This document shows, piece after piece, positions 41,776 through 49,722 of a stretch of 49,722 nucleotides of DNA (its first letter is position 1; every line of letters starts with the position of its first letter). The translations under genes were made by a program, and so were the position numbers. Location of the stretch: the NCBI GenBank assembly GCA_964367905.1, contig CAYIZP010000020.1, positions 1 to 49,722 on the forward strand. The letters are read 5' to 3'. The notes below the pieces were generated by a model. It saw only the letters and a program-made list of their open reading frames with translations. It did no database searches and was not told where the DNA came from. The stretch is from CAUPWF01 sp964367905 (lineage in GTDB: Bacteria > Bacillota > Clostridia > Lachnospirales > Lachnospiraceae).

Positions 41776-42033
41776 CTATCTCATACCATCGATAAATTCT
41801 GCAATCTTCTTCGCAGCTTCTTCTTCATTATCACCCTCTGCTGCCACATTGATTTCCTGTCCATAATTCAAACTCAAACTCATCATCCCCATGATGCTTT
41901 TTGCATTGATATTCTTCTCACCTATCTCTAGGTAGACCCTGCATGTATATTGGCCTACTTCTTGCACCAATAGCGCAATACCTCGTGCATCTACCCCGTC
42001 TCTTGCATTAATCTTTGCTAATTGCTTATACAT
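41776..42033 (-). CDS. HPr-like protein lacking His15 (Crh-like)
   Basis: HPr-fold protein of 85 residues. The phosphorylation loop, normally G-L-H-A-R-P, reads GVDARG: residue 15 is Asp, so it cannot accept phosphate from enzyme I. The regulatory Ser46 region is kept (INAKSIMGMMSL). This is the situation in Bacillus Crh, where residue 15 is Gln and Ser46 phosphorylation serves CcpA-dependent control. Crh also lies next to whiA and rapZ homologues in Bacillus, supporting this reading. It overlaps the end of whiA by 8 bp, with GGGAGG within whiA. It is therefore probably regulatory rather than a PTS sugar-transport component. Confidence 0.85.
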   Translation of the reverse strand: MYKQLAKINARDGVDARGIALLVQEVGQYTCRVYLEIGEKNINAKSIMGMMSLSLNYGQEINVAAEGDNEEEAAKKIAEFIDGMR

Positions 42034-42988
42034 CTTGATTCCTCCCTTTTTCTCTGAGTTGTTCGGCTATTTCTGTAATCTTTCTCAGTCTATGATTCAC
42101 ACCCGATTTCCCAACTGGTTCTTGCAACAATCCTCCCAGCTCCACCAAAGATAAATCCGGATTCTCCATTCGAAGTTCCGCAATTTCTTGAAGCTTCTCT
42201 GCCAAATCTTCCAAACCAACGGTATCTCTGATATAGATGATATCATTGATTTGCTTCTGTGAGGCATCTACGGTTTTATTGATATTTGCCGTCTCACAAT
42301 TCACCTTGCGGTTCACATTGTTCCGCATGTCTTTTAGTATCCGAATATTCTCCAATTCCATCAGTGCATCGTGAGCCTCCATGATATTCAACATATCTAC
42401 GATTTGCTCGCTCTCCTTAAGATAGACTACATAATACTTCTTACGCTGTATCCACTTCGCAACGATGCCAAACCCTCGAATCAACTCCTCTAGTTGCTCC
42501 GCCTTCTCCTTGGAATCAAATACAAACTCCAGATGATAGGATTTCTTCGGATCACTCATAGAACCACATGCCAAGAAAACTCCTCGAATAAAAGCCCGCC
42601 TACAACAAGGTTGTTGTACTACGAGACCTCCCACTAATTTTGCATCCTCCCTCGGCTGTCCCCACTCATTCACTAGCTTCGTCGCCTGCAATACCCTTAG
42701 TGCATCCCCAGAGTCAGCGATAAGCAAAGTGTAAATCACACTTCGCTTCTTCGCATTCTTGTCTGTCAAAATATTCATTTTTATATTAAAGGTTTTCTTC
42801 ACCAATGTAAAGCATTTTCTTGCAACGGCTCCATTTTCTGTCTGAACTTTTAAAGTACAATGATTCTCATCATCCAACTGAACCGTTCCACATACCTCAA
42901 GTATCGCCGCCAGCTCCGCAATCCCACAATGCCTCGCTTCACTGATCTGCCTCGATATCTCATCTTTCACTTCACTTGAAAATGACAT
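42026..42988 (-). CDS. whiA: DNA-binding protein WhiA
   Basis: Protein of 320 residues. The N-terminal part resembles a degenerate LAGLIDADG endonuclease fold (FIRGVFLACGSMSDPKKSYH), and the C-terminal helix-turn-helix (LVELGGLLQEPVGKSGVNHR) is the WhiA signature. It is broadly conserved in Gram-positive bacteria, influencing cell division and chromosome segregation. It directly abuts rapZ upstream and overlaps the Crh-like gene downstream. The yvcK gene, which usually lies between rapZ and whiA in Bacillus, is missing here. Confidence 0.95.
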   Translation of the reverse strand: MSFSSEVKDEISRQISEARHCGIAELAAILEVCGTVQLDDENHCTLKVQTENGAVARKCFTLVKKTFNIKMNILTDKNAKKRSVIYTLLIADSGDALRVLQATKLVNEWGQPREDAKLVGGLVVQQPCCRRAFIRGVFLACGSMSDPKKSYHLEFVFDSKEKAEQLEELIRGFGIVAKWIQRKKYYVVYLKESEQIVDMLNIMEAHDALMELENIRILKDMRNNVNRKVNCETANINKTVDASQKQINDIIYIRDTVGLEDLAEKLQEIAELRMENPDLSLVELGGLLQEPVGKSGVNHRLRKITEIAEQLREKGRNQDV

Positions 42989-43882
42989 CTACTTCGCTCC
43001 ATTCCCGATATTTTTAATCCGATTCTCTCTCTGAATATCACGATGCTCCACACGAATTCCATAACCTTCCTTCTTCCCTAGAGCGTCATATAATTCATTG
43101 GCTATCGTAACCGAACGATGCTTCCCACCGGTACACCCAATGGCAATCACCAAGTCATTCTTGCCCTCCGCCACATAGTTTGGAATCAAGAACTCTATCA
43201 TGTCCGCTAATTTATAGAAGAACTCCTGAGCCTTGGGGTTGTCCATAACAAAATTCTTCACCGGCTCATCGTTGCCCGAAAAAGCCTTCAGCTCCTTGTG
43301 ATAGTATGGATTCGGCAAAAAACGTACATCGAATACGAGATCTGCATCGCGAGGAATCCCATTCTTGAATCCAAAGGATAACACCGTGATATAGAGGTTC
43401 TTATACTCTTGGTTGTCTACGAAGATCTTCTCAATCTCCTGCTTCAACTCCCGCACCAACAGATTCCCCGTATCAATGATATAGGTAGACTTCTCCTTCA
43501 ACTTCTCTAGGCGAGATCGCTCTTCCTCGATTACATTCTCCATACGAGTCTGATTCCCTAGTGGATGCATGCGACGAGTCTCCTTGTATCTGCGGATCAG
43601 CACATCCGTATCCGCATCTAGATATAGAATCTTATACTGAACCCCTTGCGCATCCCAGTCTTCTAATATATGATCAAGACGTTCAAAACTCTTCCACCCT
43701 CGGATATCTACCCCTAGTGCAATTTTCTCTATGTCTTGCTCCGCAATCTGGTCTAACTCTCCTAGCTTCGACAAGAGGAATACAGGCAGGTTATCCATAC
43801 AGAAATACCCCATATCCTCTAGCATCTTCAGCACGGTACTCTTGCCCGCTCCCGACATTCCTGTCACAATTACAAATTCCAT
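42989..43882 (-). CDS. rapZ: RNase adapter protein RapZ
   Basis: P-loop nucleotide-binding protein of 297 residues. Walker A GMSGAGKST is at residues 8-16, and the C-terminal GCTGGKHRSVTIANELYDAL is the family signature (the RapZ C-terminal domain). In enterobacteria it delivers sRNA to RNase E; in Firmicutes (YvcJ) the role involves competence or envelope homeostasis and is less clear. It immediately precedes whiA and follows murB by 20 bp, probably in one operon. Confidence 0.95.
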   Translation of the reverse strand: MEFVIVTGMSGAGKSTVLKMLEDMGYFCMDNLPVFLLSKLGELDQIAEQDIEKIALGVDIRGWKSFERLDHILEDWDAQGVQYKILYLDADTDVLIRRYKETRRMHPLGNQTRMENVIEEERSRLEKLKEKSTYIIDTGNLLVRELKQEIEKIFVDNQEYKNLYITVLSFGFKNGIPRDADLVFDVRFLPNPYYHKELKAFSGNDEPVKNFVMDNPKAQEFFYKLADMIEFLIPNYVAEGKNDLVIAIGCTGGKHRSVTIANELYDALGKKEGYGIRVEHRDIQRENRIKNIGNGAK

Positions 43883-43902
43883 CTCTTATAACCATCTCTT
43901 TC

Positions 43903-44820
43903 TCAGAACTCGCCTAGCTTTCTCACTTCGAGTTCCAACTCTACATCGTACAATTGCTTCACCTTCGCCTGAACGTCCTCGATCAAACTCACGATGTCAC
44001 TGGCCGTAGCCTCCCCTCGATTGATGACGAAGCCACAATGCTTCTCCGAAACTTGTGCTCCACCAACTGTATATCCACGAAGTCCCGCATCCTCGATCAG
44101 CTTTCCAGCGAAATGCCCTTCTGGTCGCTTGAATGTACTACCTGCACTTGGAAATTCCAGTGGTTGCTTACTCACACGCTTATGCTTCAGCTCCTCGGTA
44201 ATCCGCTTCAGCTCCTCTGTATCGCCCTGCTGCAGCTGTAATTCCACCTCGACTACAATATCACCGCGCTCACTTATAATGCTATGGCGATAGCCAAACT
44301 CCAAGTCCTCTAACGAGTACTGTTTGAACTCACCTGCTGTCGAGACAACGGTCACACTACGAACAATGTCCTTCATCTCTCCACCATAGGCGCCCGCATT
44401 CATGGCTACTGCCCCTCCGATGGTACCTGGAATCCCTGCCGCGAACTCCATGCCCATCAACTCATGGTTCTGTGCCGTCCTCGCCACCTTATTCAGCAAG
44501 GCTCCCGCTTGAACGACCATGATGTTATCCTTCACTTCGATTTCATTGAGTTGTTTATAGACCTGAATCACAACCCCACGAACCCCCGCATCCGACACCA
44601 GAAGATTACTTCCATTCCCGATGATATGATAGGCAACTCCATGTTCCTTGCACAACTGAATCGTGTTCACCAGTGATTCCTTGGAATTCACCTCCACGAA
44701 ATACTCTGCAGGACCTCCCACACGGAAGGTGGTGTGGTTCTTCATGGGTTCTTCTATTCTTATATATTTTCTATCTATTATTTTATTTAATTCTTCGTAA
44801 AACAATTCATTCACCAGCAT
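43903..44820 (-). CDS. murB: UDP-N-acetylenolpyruvoylglucosamine reductase
   Basis: FAD enzyme of peptidoglycan precursor synthesis, reducing UDP-GlcNAc-enolpyruvate to UDP-MurNAc. At 305 residues it matches the short Firmicute type. IRIEEPMKNHTTFRVGGPAE opens the FAD-binding domain, with HIIGNGSNLLVSDAGVRGVV and GIPGTIGGAVAMNAGAYGGE further in, and the C-terminal SAGSTFKRPEGHFAGKLIED contains the catalytic Ser and the substrate residues. It heads the murB-rapZ-whiA gene series. Confidence 0.95.
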   Translation of the reverse strand: MLVNELFYEELNKIIDRKYIRIEEPMKNHTTFRVGGPAEYFVEVNSKESLVNTIQLCKEHGVAYHIIGNGSNLLVSDAGVRGVVIQVYKQLNEIEVKDNIMVVQAGALLNKVARTAQNHELMGMEFAAGIPGTIGGAVAMNAGAYGGEMKDIVRSVTVVSTAGEFKQYSLEDLEFGYRHSIISERGDIVVEVELQLQQGDTEELKRITEELKHKRVSKQPLEFPSAGSTFKRPEGHFAGKLIEDAGLRGYTVGGAQVSEKHCGFVINRGEATASDIVSLIEDVQAKVKQLYDVELELEVRKLGEF

Positions 44821-44857
44821 ATCACACCCTCAATCTAAGACTTCTTATAAAATCAAC

Positions 44858-44902
44858 AAATCACGCCCATCTATTACAAACTTGCAGTAAAGGACGTGAT
44901 TT
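44858..44902 (-). terminator. Probable terminator of the three-gene unknown module
   Basis: Stem AAATCACG/CGTGATTT with a long interior; T-rich on the minus strand beyond the 3' arm. It separates the module ending at 44919 from murB starting at 44820. Confidence 0.55.
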
Positions 44903-44918
44903 TATTCTTTCCCAAAAG

Positions 44919-45503
44919 TTAACAACTTCTGAATTTTAGTGTATCTATATCTTCTTTCCTCATCAGAAATACCGTTAATTTTATTACAAAAAAATACAAC
45001 CCAATTTGACTCAAGGAACATATTCTATGTAACTTCCCTCGCTCTAAACCATCCATTATCAATTTCTTATCATAAGTTGAAACTCCTGAGAAATCAACTA
45101 CATAATCTTCAAGCAAATTTTCCGGAAGATACATCAGCGAAAAAATTTTGTTCTTCTTCAACTCTGCCACAAACTGCGGATTCACCTCATAATCCTCCAA
45201 TAATCTCACCGGAACAATGTTCAGTTTGTCTCCTTGGTCTATATGGCATGATGTGGAAATAACCAATCCTTTTGCTTTATAAATATGTTGACTTCCATCC
45301 TCTTTAAAATACGAAAAAATCATATCAGAAACTATGTCACCTTGTGATAATTCTGGTAATATGTTAGGTGCAATATACTCTATCTGATTTCCCGTCACTT
45401 GAAATTGTTCTATCGCCGCTTTCGCTTTGTCTTTAGTTTCTGCATCAACAGAGGGAAGGACACTATCGACAAAATCTATAAATTCTCTAAGCATTATGCC
45501 CAA
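44919..45503 (-). CDS. Unknown protein with PemK/MazF-like features (module gene 3)
   Basis: Protein of 194 residues, last of a three-gene unit. The middle portion (LPELSQGDIVSDMIFSYF, then KGLVISTSCHIDQGDKLNIV followed by PVRLL) resembles the beta-barrel opening of PemK/MazF-like RNases (a GD-I-V strand followed by V-I-S-T-S-C-H), and the tail (CSLSQIGLYFFVIKLTVFLM, R-K-E-D) fits the C-terminal part of such folds. The catalytic residues cannot be confirmed by eye. It overlaps the preceding gene by 10 bp. A role as toxin or RNA-handling effector is inference; I do not recognise the system. Confidence 0.6.
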   Translation of the reverse strand: MGIMLREFIDFVDSVLPSVDAETKDKAKAAIEQFQVTGNQIEYIAPNILPELSQGDIVSDMIFSYFKEDGSQHIYKAKGLVISTSCHIDQGDKLNIVPVRLLEDYEVNPQFVAELKKNKIFSLMYLPENLLEDYVVDFSGVSTYDKKLIMDGLERGKLHRICSLSQIGLYFFVIKLTVFLMRKEDIDTLKFRSC

Positions 45504-45814
45504 AAGTCAACCCCTGTCGGTTGCGAAATACTATCAAGCCTCTTTTGGATAAAAGCTCGTTCCTCTTGGGATACTTCCCGCATATCTCCAAAAAGTGACT
45601 TAGCCTCTTCCTCTACTCCAAATTTCTTATGCACTCTTTTATAATTTTCTACAAGCGTTGATACATTCCCATATTCGTGTGGCAGATTTCCACTCTCTAT
45701 CATATAATCATTTGATATATAAGTAGTAGAATCATGTGCTGTCATAGTCGCCATAGATAATATTGCTATTGCAGCCATACTACTTGTCAAATCACTAATC
45801 TTCCATCTATTCAT
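45494..45814 (-). CDS. Unknown small protein (module gene 2)
   Basis: Protein of 106 residues, unrecognised. A moderately hydrophobic stretch near the N-terminus (SSMAAIAILSMATMTA, residues ~11-26) may be a weak membrane or helix-packing segment; the rest is charged and helical. The ATG directly follows the stop of the upstream gene (TAA-ATG) and its end overlaps the next start, so all three genes are translated as a coupled set. Function unknown. Confidence 0.55.
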   Translation of the reverse strand: MNRWKISDLTSSMAAIAILSMATMTAHDSTTYISNDYMIESGNLPHEYGNVSTLVENYKRVHKKFGVEEEAKSLFGDMREVSQEERAFIQKRLDSISQPTGVDFWA

Positions 45815-46552
45815 TTAATACTCTCCACATTCTACTAAGCGTCTCACTTTATCATTAATGATAGTTGAAACTATTCTCATAATTTCATCAAATCTATCTC
45901 GACTTGACGTATATCCCTTTGTTCTATTGTATGAATATCTATCATTCACGTCAACCGTAATGCTTATCGTGTGTTTTATCAGTTTATCGTCTTCGTAAAT
46001 CCCTGCTTCGTCTAAATTCAAATTGTCAAATACTCTAGCACTACGTAAAGTTATATTAACATAATATTTCTCCTCTTCAATATATGTGTATTTAACTTCC
46101 AAATCATCTAAATTATCTCTTCTATCACATTTAAATAAATTTTTATATAAAAAATCATGAGCATCTGTGTCCACGTCATCCCATATCAGATTAGTTACAA
46201 CCCCTATATAATTATACACTCCTCCTGTAAAACTCGAGGTTAGTGAAAAGATATCCCCGACTCTTGTATTTATATACTTCTCACACAGATTCCACTCTGA
46301 AACATAATCGTCCGTATACTGTGTTAAAAACGACAAACTCTTAGGTGCAATATTTAATTGAGAATGCTCTTGCTTCGTTGTAGCTAGAATTCTTGGTATC
46401 TCCAGTGGTGCATCATCAGGAATAGGCAGGATTGTCGCTTCATTAAATCTATCTCTCAGGATATCTGCATTAAGCAAGTACTCACTCTTAATATTCTCAA
46501 CTCTCTGATATGTCACATTTACTGCTGAATTTTGAATCACCATAATTATCAC
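45815..46552 (-). CDS. Unknown protein (module gene 1)
   Basis: Protein of 245 residues, first of the three-gene module. It has alternating hydrophobic strands and no membrane segment (LEIPRILATTKQEHSQLNIA, TYIEEEKYYVNITLRSARVF). It has the general style of families found beside toxin-like genes in accessory loci (for example TIGR04255-type proteins), but I cannot assign it to any. The start has AGGGGTG upstream. Genes 2 and 3 follow with no gap. Confidence 0.6.
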   Translation of the reverse strand: MIIMVIQNSAVNVTYQRVENIKSEYLLNADILRDRFNEATILPIPDDAPLEIPRILATTKQEHSQLNIAPKSLSFLTQYTDDYVSEWNLCEKYINTRVGDIFSLTSSFTGGVYNYIGVVTNLIWDDVDTDAHDFLYKNLFKCDRRDNLDDLEVKYTYIEEEKYYVNITLRSARVFDNLNLDEAGIYEDDKLIKHTISITVDVNDRYSYNRTKGYTSSRDRFDEIMRIVSTIINDKVRRLVECGEY

Positions 46553-46668
46553 CCCTTTTTAAACCGATTCAACCACATATACAATTTCTGTCCCTATATT
46601 ATACCCTATTATCCATGAAATATCTAGCCATTATATTTTTGACACCGCTAAGTCTATTAGCAGTCATA

Positions 46669-47439
46669 TCAAGGTATTTTCTTCACATATCTCAACTTCC
46701 TATACAAATATGCAAACGGAGTAAGAACCGCCATGAAGAAGCTTGCTATTGCCCCAATTTGCTCAGAATATCTGAAAATCGCATAATGTTGTTTCAGCAA
46801 GTTCACCGTCCCACTCTTTGTCTGAGACCCCTCTCTCACACGATACATAGCTAGATTCTCATCCAAGAAATAACATGGACTTTTCTTACTCAACTTTATC
46901 CACAATGCCCAATCATCACGCATCTTATAATCCTTCAGATATACCTTCCCCATCTTCGCAACATCATAGATCACAGTTAGACACCCACACCAGTTCCATA
47001 GCATAAACGCACCTCTTGTAATTCTTCTTGGTGCTCTTGCTCGTGCATATAGCCGATGTGATTCCTCATCAATGTACTCATAGCTTGTACAAGTGAAATA
47101 GTAATTGTTATCTTGCATATATCGAATCTGTTTCTGAAGCTTATCCCTCGTCCATACGTCATCACTATCAAGAAATGCAATATATCTACCCTTGGCTTCT
47201 TTCATTGCCCTATTTCTCGTCTCAAGCGCCCCTGAATTCTTGTCATTCTTCAGGTACCGAATTCTTCTATCCTCAAACTGACAAATAATCGTTTCTGCAT
47301 CATCTGGAGAACAATCATTCACAATAATTAATTCCCAATTGATATACGTCTGCGCCAATACACTAGAAATGGCTTCTTCTATATATCTAGCAGTGTTGTA
47401 CACTGGCATGACAATCGAAATCAGTGGTTCTCTATGCAT
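46669..47439 (-). CDS. Family 2 glycosyltransferase
   Basis: Predicted inverting glycosyltransferase of 256 residues. The GT-A domain is evident from SIVMPVYNTARYIEEAISSV, the DCSPDDAETII strand, and LDSDDVWTRDKLQKQIRYMQ, with the DxDD nucleotide-sugar site. The C-terminus has a hydrophobic tail (ASFFMAVLTPFAYLYRKL), perhaps membrane association. It lies 11 bp from the EpsG-like polymerase gene in a polysaccharide locus and probably adds a sugar to a surface-glycan repeat unit; donor and acceptor unknown. Confidence 0.9.
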   Translation of the reverse strand: MHREPLISIVMPVYNTARYIEEAISSVLAQTYINWELIIVNDCSPDDAETIICQFEDRRIRYLKNDKNSGALETRNRAMKEAKGRYIAFLDSDDVWTRDKLQKQIRYMQDNNYYFTCTSYEYIDEESHRLYARARAPRRITRGAFMLWNWCGCLTVIYDVAKMGKVYLKDYKMRDDWALWIKLSKKSPCYFLDENLAMYRVREGSQTKSGTVNLLKQHYAIFRYSEQIGAIASFFMAVLTPFAYLYRKLRYVKKIP

Positions 47440-47450
47440 AATCTAGCTCC

Positions 47451-48488
47451 TTACTCGCTCTTCTCATCTAGTTCTTCCTTTAGTGCTAAATATTCATTCA
47501 CATACAGTGATTGTTCTCTATCAAAATATTCCTCCAGATTCTCTCTCTCTAGAACAGATATATACGGAATATATGATGTATCCCTATATGCTCCTGCTTG
47601 TAGTGTAAAATTCATCTCGCTATAGAATAGCATAGATAGAATAACAAGATAGAATGACACTCCAATTCCAACGAGCCTGTTCTTGGATGCNNNNNNNNNN
47701 NNNNNNNNNNNNNNNNNNNNNNNNNNNNNNNNNNNNNNNNNNNNNNNNNNNNNNNNNNNNNNNNNNNNNNNNNNNNNNNNNNNNNNNNNNATACTCTCTG
47801 GAAGGGGCAACATGGCCATAAGCCTATCTATCCCCACAATGTTAAATAACAAAATCACTGGTATCGCAACTAACAATATTAATTTCAACCAGTTCTTCAC
47901 AATCTTCTCATAGAGTGGCTCTATGTAGAACGCTATCAACACTAAGATAAATACAACACTACTTGTATGGAACGTAACTGCAATCAGCATGACCAAAACA
48001 GCTCGAATATACTTCCTATCCTCTAGGAATGGTATTGCGAGTGTAATCAATAAAATGGTTGCAATCCCCTGCCTTAGGGCAGACTCTAGAAGCACAATCC
48101 CATAACTCGCATACAAGACTGCAAATGAAAGCATGTAGTTCTTCGAATATCGAATAATAAATCGATACATCAAAACAACCATCGCTATACTAAGGGCAGC
48201 GATAAATACCTCATATGGCGCTCCAAATTGTTTGAAAATCGAAACCAAGATATTGTATCCTGGATCAAAATCAACCCCAACCGCCCAAGCACCTTCAAAT
48301 AGAATCTCGAACAGACTCGGTTGCGCTTTTATATAGGAGTGTCCATACGAAAAATAGTCCAACCCTTGTCCACATCGTAGCGCAAGAAAAGCCGCGTACA
48401 ACACCATTGTAAGCGTAAAGATAATCTTATTATTTTTTACCCTAGTAAAACATAGAGCAATTGCTGCTATTAATATTAAATATCTCAT
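47451..48488 (-). CDS. EpsG/Wzy-like polysaccharide polymerase (interrupted by assembly gap)
   Basis: Integral membrane protein with at least eight hydrophobic segments, resembling EpsG-type exopolysaccharide polymerases. The segments LALRCGQGLDYFSYGHSY and LLESALRQGIATILLITLAI are typical. A run of exactly 100 N (47691-47790) interrupts it, so 33 codons or an unknown number are missing and the reading frame across the gap is assumed, not shown. The end (YLALKEELDEKSE) is hydrophilic. It is encoded just before the glycosyltransferase gene at 47439 and directly after another at 48491. Confidence 0.8.
   Translation of the reverse strand: MRYLILIAAIALCFTRVKNNKIIFTLTMVLYAAFLALRCGQGLDYFSYGHSYIKAQPSLFEILFEGAWAVGVDFDPGYNILVSIFKQFGAPYEVFIAALSIAMVVLMYRFIIRYSKNYMLSFAVLYASYGIVLLESALRQGIATILLITLAIPFLEDRKYIRAVLVMLIAVTFHTSSVVFILVLIAFYIEPLYEKIVKNWLKLILLVAIPVILLFNIVGIDRLMAMLPLPESXXXXXXXXXXXXXXXXXXXXXXXXXXXXXXXXXXASKNRLVGIGVSFYLVILSMLFYSEMNFTLQAGAYRDTSYIPYISVLERENLEEYFDREQSLYVNEYLALKEELDEKSE
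47691..47790. other. Assembly gap (100 N)
   Basis: Exactly 100 unresolved bases inside the polymerase gene. The round length suggests a scaffold gap of unknown true size. Confidence 0.98.
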
Positions 48489-48490
48489 TC

Positions 48491-49681
48491 TTATCCTCTT
48501 TTATTCGTCAGTTCCAAATATTCTAGATAATTTTCATTTCTATCAAATCTCTTGCTCCGTTGTATACAGGCATCTGAAGTCAACTCACATGCGATCGGTA
48601 TCTGTTTGACCAATCCATCGACATCACCTTTATCTACCACGATTCCGCAAGTGTTATCTATAATCTCTGGACTCCCACCTGTATCATAAGTAATCACAGG
48701 TGTTCCACAGGCTAACGCTTCTATATTTGTAGTAGGGAAATTATCTTCATATGTTGGATTCACGAATACATCGGCTACACTATAGATCTCAGCCAACTCC
48801 TCAACACTATCTGTTCGACTGATTGCAATCACATTGTCTGGTAGGCTCCCCTGTTGCTCCTGGGATAAGCCAACTAATACAACCTTATAACAATCTTCTA
48901 ATTTCTCTGCTAATCTTATAAAATCCCTCAGACCTTTTCTCTGATCCCAGACACTGGCAACCCCTAAGATTATCTTCTCGTCTTCTAACTTATACTTTGT
49001 TCGAAACTCTGATTTCCTCGGTGAAAATTGTTCCAGATCAATCCCATTATTAATGGTTGTTACTTGATAATCTCCTAGAAATGATTGCTTCACCACTCGA
49101 TTCAACCAATCACTTGGTGTCACAATCTGCATATCAAGATTCTGGAAGAGGTTCTTCTTACTCTCATAATTCTTCCTAGAATTATCCAAAAATAAACTTG
49201 CAGGATAGGCAGACTTCTGTGGACAATCATAGCATCCACTGCGCCATCTATCACAATTACAGAAATCAAAATATGCACAATGCCCTGTAAACGCCCAACA
49301 ATCATGCAAAGTCCAGATAACCTGCTTATTCTCTTCCCTAATATACTCAAATAACTGCTGGATATCAATATAGTACCCATGTATATTATGGATATGGATA
49401 AGGTCTGGATTATATTCCCTCACCCAAGCTATAAATCTTCTAGTCGCCCCTCGCGAGTATAGGCCTGACTTATCTGTGATCCTAGACATTAGGGCATGCG
49501 CTCTCACATCCATATCATTACCGATACGGTATACATCTTGCTCTGGAACCCTCATGGGATTCTCTCTGCCATAAGCCACCTTACATTGATGTCCACGGTC
49601 TACAAACATATGATATAAATCAGAAACAATACGACCAGTACTTTTTATCCCACACACTGAATTCATCTCAAGTATCTTCAT
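48491..49681 (-). CDS. Family 4 glycosyltransferase
   Basis: GT-B glycosyltransferase of 396 residues. The N-terminal domain contains DLIHIHNIHGYYID and HDCWAFTGHCAYFDFCNCDR followed by a Cys-rich stretch (SGCYDCPQKSAYP), typical of exopolysaccharide glycosyltransferases of the WcaC/GT4 group. The C-terminal domain has GVASVWDQRKGLRDFIRL, VFVNPTYEDNFPTTNIEALA and CGTPVITYDTGGSPEII, including the E-x7-E catalytic/donor motif. The ATG at 49681 has GGAG upstream and appears to be the true start. It is the most upstream polysaccharide gene in view, so the operon probably continues beyond the window. Confidence 0.92.
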   Translation of the reverse strand: MKILEMNSVCGIKSTGRIVSDLYHMFVDRGHQCKVAYGRENPMRVPEQDVYRIGNDMDVRAHALMSRITDKSGLYSRGATRRFIAWVREYNPDLIHIHNIHGYYIDIQQLFEYIREENKQVIWTLHDCWAFTGHCAYFDFCNCDRWRSGCYDCPQKSAYPASLFLDNSRKNYESKKNLFQNLDMQIVTPSDWLNRVVKQSFLGDYQVTTINNGIDLEQFSPRKSEFRTKYKLEDEKIILGVASVWDQRKGLRDFIRLAEKLEDCYKVVLVGLSQEQQGSLPDNVIAISRTDSVEELAEIYSVADVFVNPTYEDNFPTTNIEALACGTPVITYDTGGSPEIIDNTCGIVVDKGDVDGLVKQIPIACELTSDACIQRSKRFDRNENYLEYLELTNKRG

Positions 49682-49722
49682 CCTATCTCCGTCCTCTTGA
49701 TTGATTCCTTGAAGTCACATAC

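Overview
The window looks like a chromosome segment of a low-GC, Gram-positive anaerobic clostridium, most likely Lachnospiraceae from a gut or rumen. The basis is AT-rich DNA, a murB-rapZ-whiA-HPr gene order, a type III glutamine synthetase, BspA-like surface proteins with sortase-type tails, xylo-oligosaccharide genes, and tRNA genes without an encoded CCA. Almost every gene lies on the minus strand; the one convincing plus-strand gene is a 59-codon Asn/Ser/Thr/Lys-rich protein at 36548. The taxonomy is an inference.

Region by region, left to right: (1) 84-853, a small unknown gene and an acetyltransferase. (2) 1005-10889, a compact nine-gene operon read right to left: a PucR-type regulator, a complete BMP-type ABC importer (ATPase, two permeases, lipoprotein), two tandem cysteine hydrolases of the biuret/triuret hydrolase type, a cupin, and allophanate hydrolase. 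Together they would import a urea oligomer and degrade it through biuret and allophanate to ammonia and CO2. A near-consensus promoter and a terminator-like leader hairpin precede the operon. Its downstream edge is fused to a 62-bp piece of the glf gene whose intact copy sits at its upstream edge, a probable scar of acquisition. (3) 11058-15090, glf and a bifunctional fucokinase/GDP-fucose pyrophosphorylase. (4) 15203-23356, a xylo-oligosaccharide locus: binding protein, two permeases, GH120 beta-xylosidase, and a YesM/YesN-type two-component pair.

(5) 23500-32800 is an accessory island next to a seven-gene tRNA cluster. In transcription order it carries a Mor-like regulator, a BspA-like LRR surface protein and two zinc-ribbon membrane proteins; then a 79-aa unknown protein; a Septu-like ATPase plus HNH nuclease pair; and a small protein with a HipA/CtkA-like kinase. 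Five copies of one intergenic element separate these units. Complete copies carry three ACATATAA...TTATATGT hairpins followed by an extended -10 promoter, so the island looks like an array of exchangeable cassettes. (6) 33007-33657, seven tRNA genes. (7) 33849-44820, mostly housekeeping: phosphodiesterase, RdgB, an RlmL-type methyltransferase with a suggestive leader, a HAAS-domain protein, GlnN, class II aldolase, a lipid kinase, an HPr homologue lacking the phosphorylatable His15 (Crh-like), WhiA, RapZ and MurB. (8) 44919-46552, a coupled three-gene module of unknown function. (9) 46669-49681, polysaccharide genes containing a 100-N assembly gap.

The most interesting parts are the predicted triuret/biuret operon with its attenuator-like leader and glf scar, and the repeat-bounded cassette array. 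All names come from reading the sequence and remembered family features; no database search was possible.
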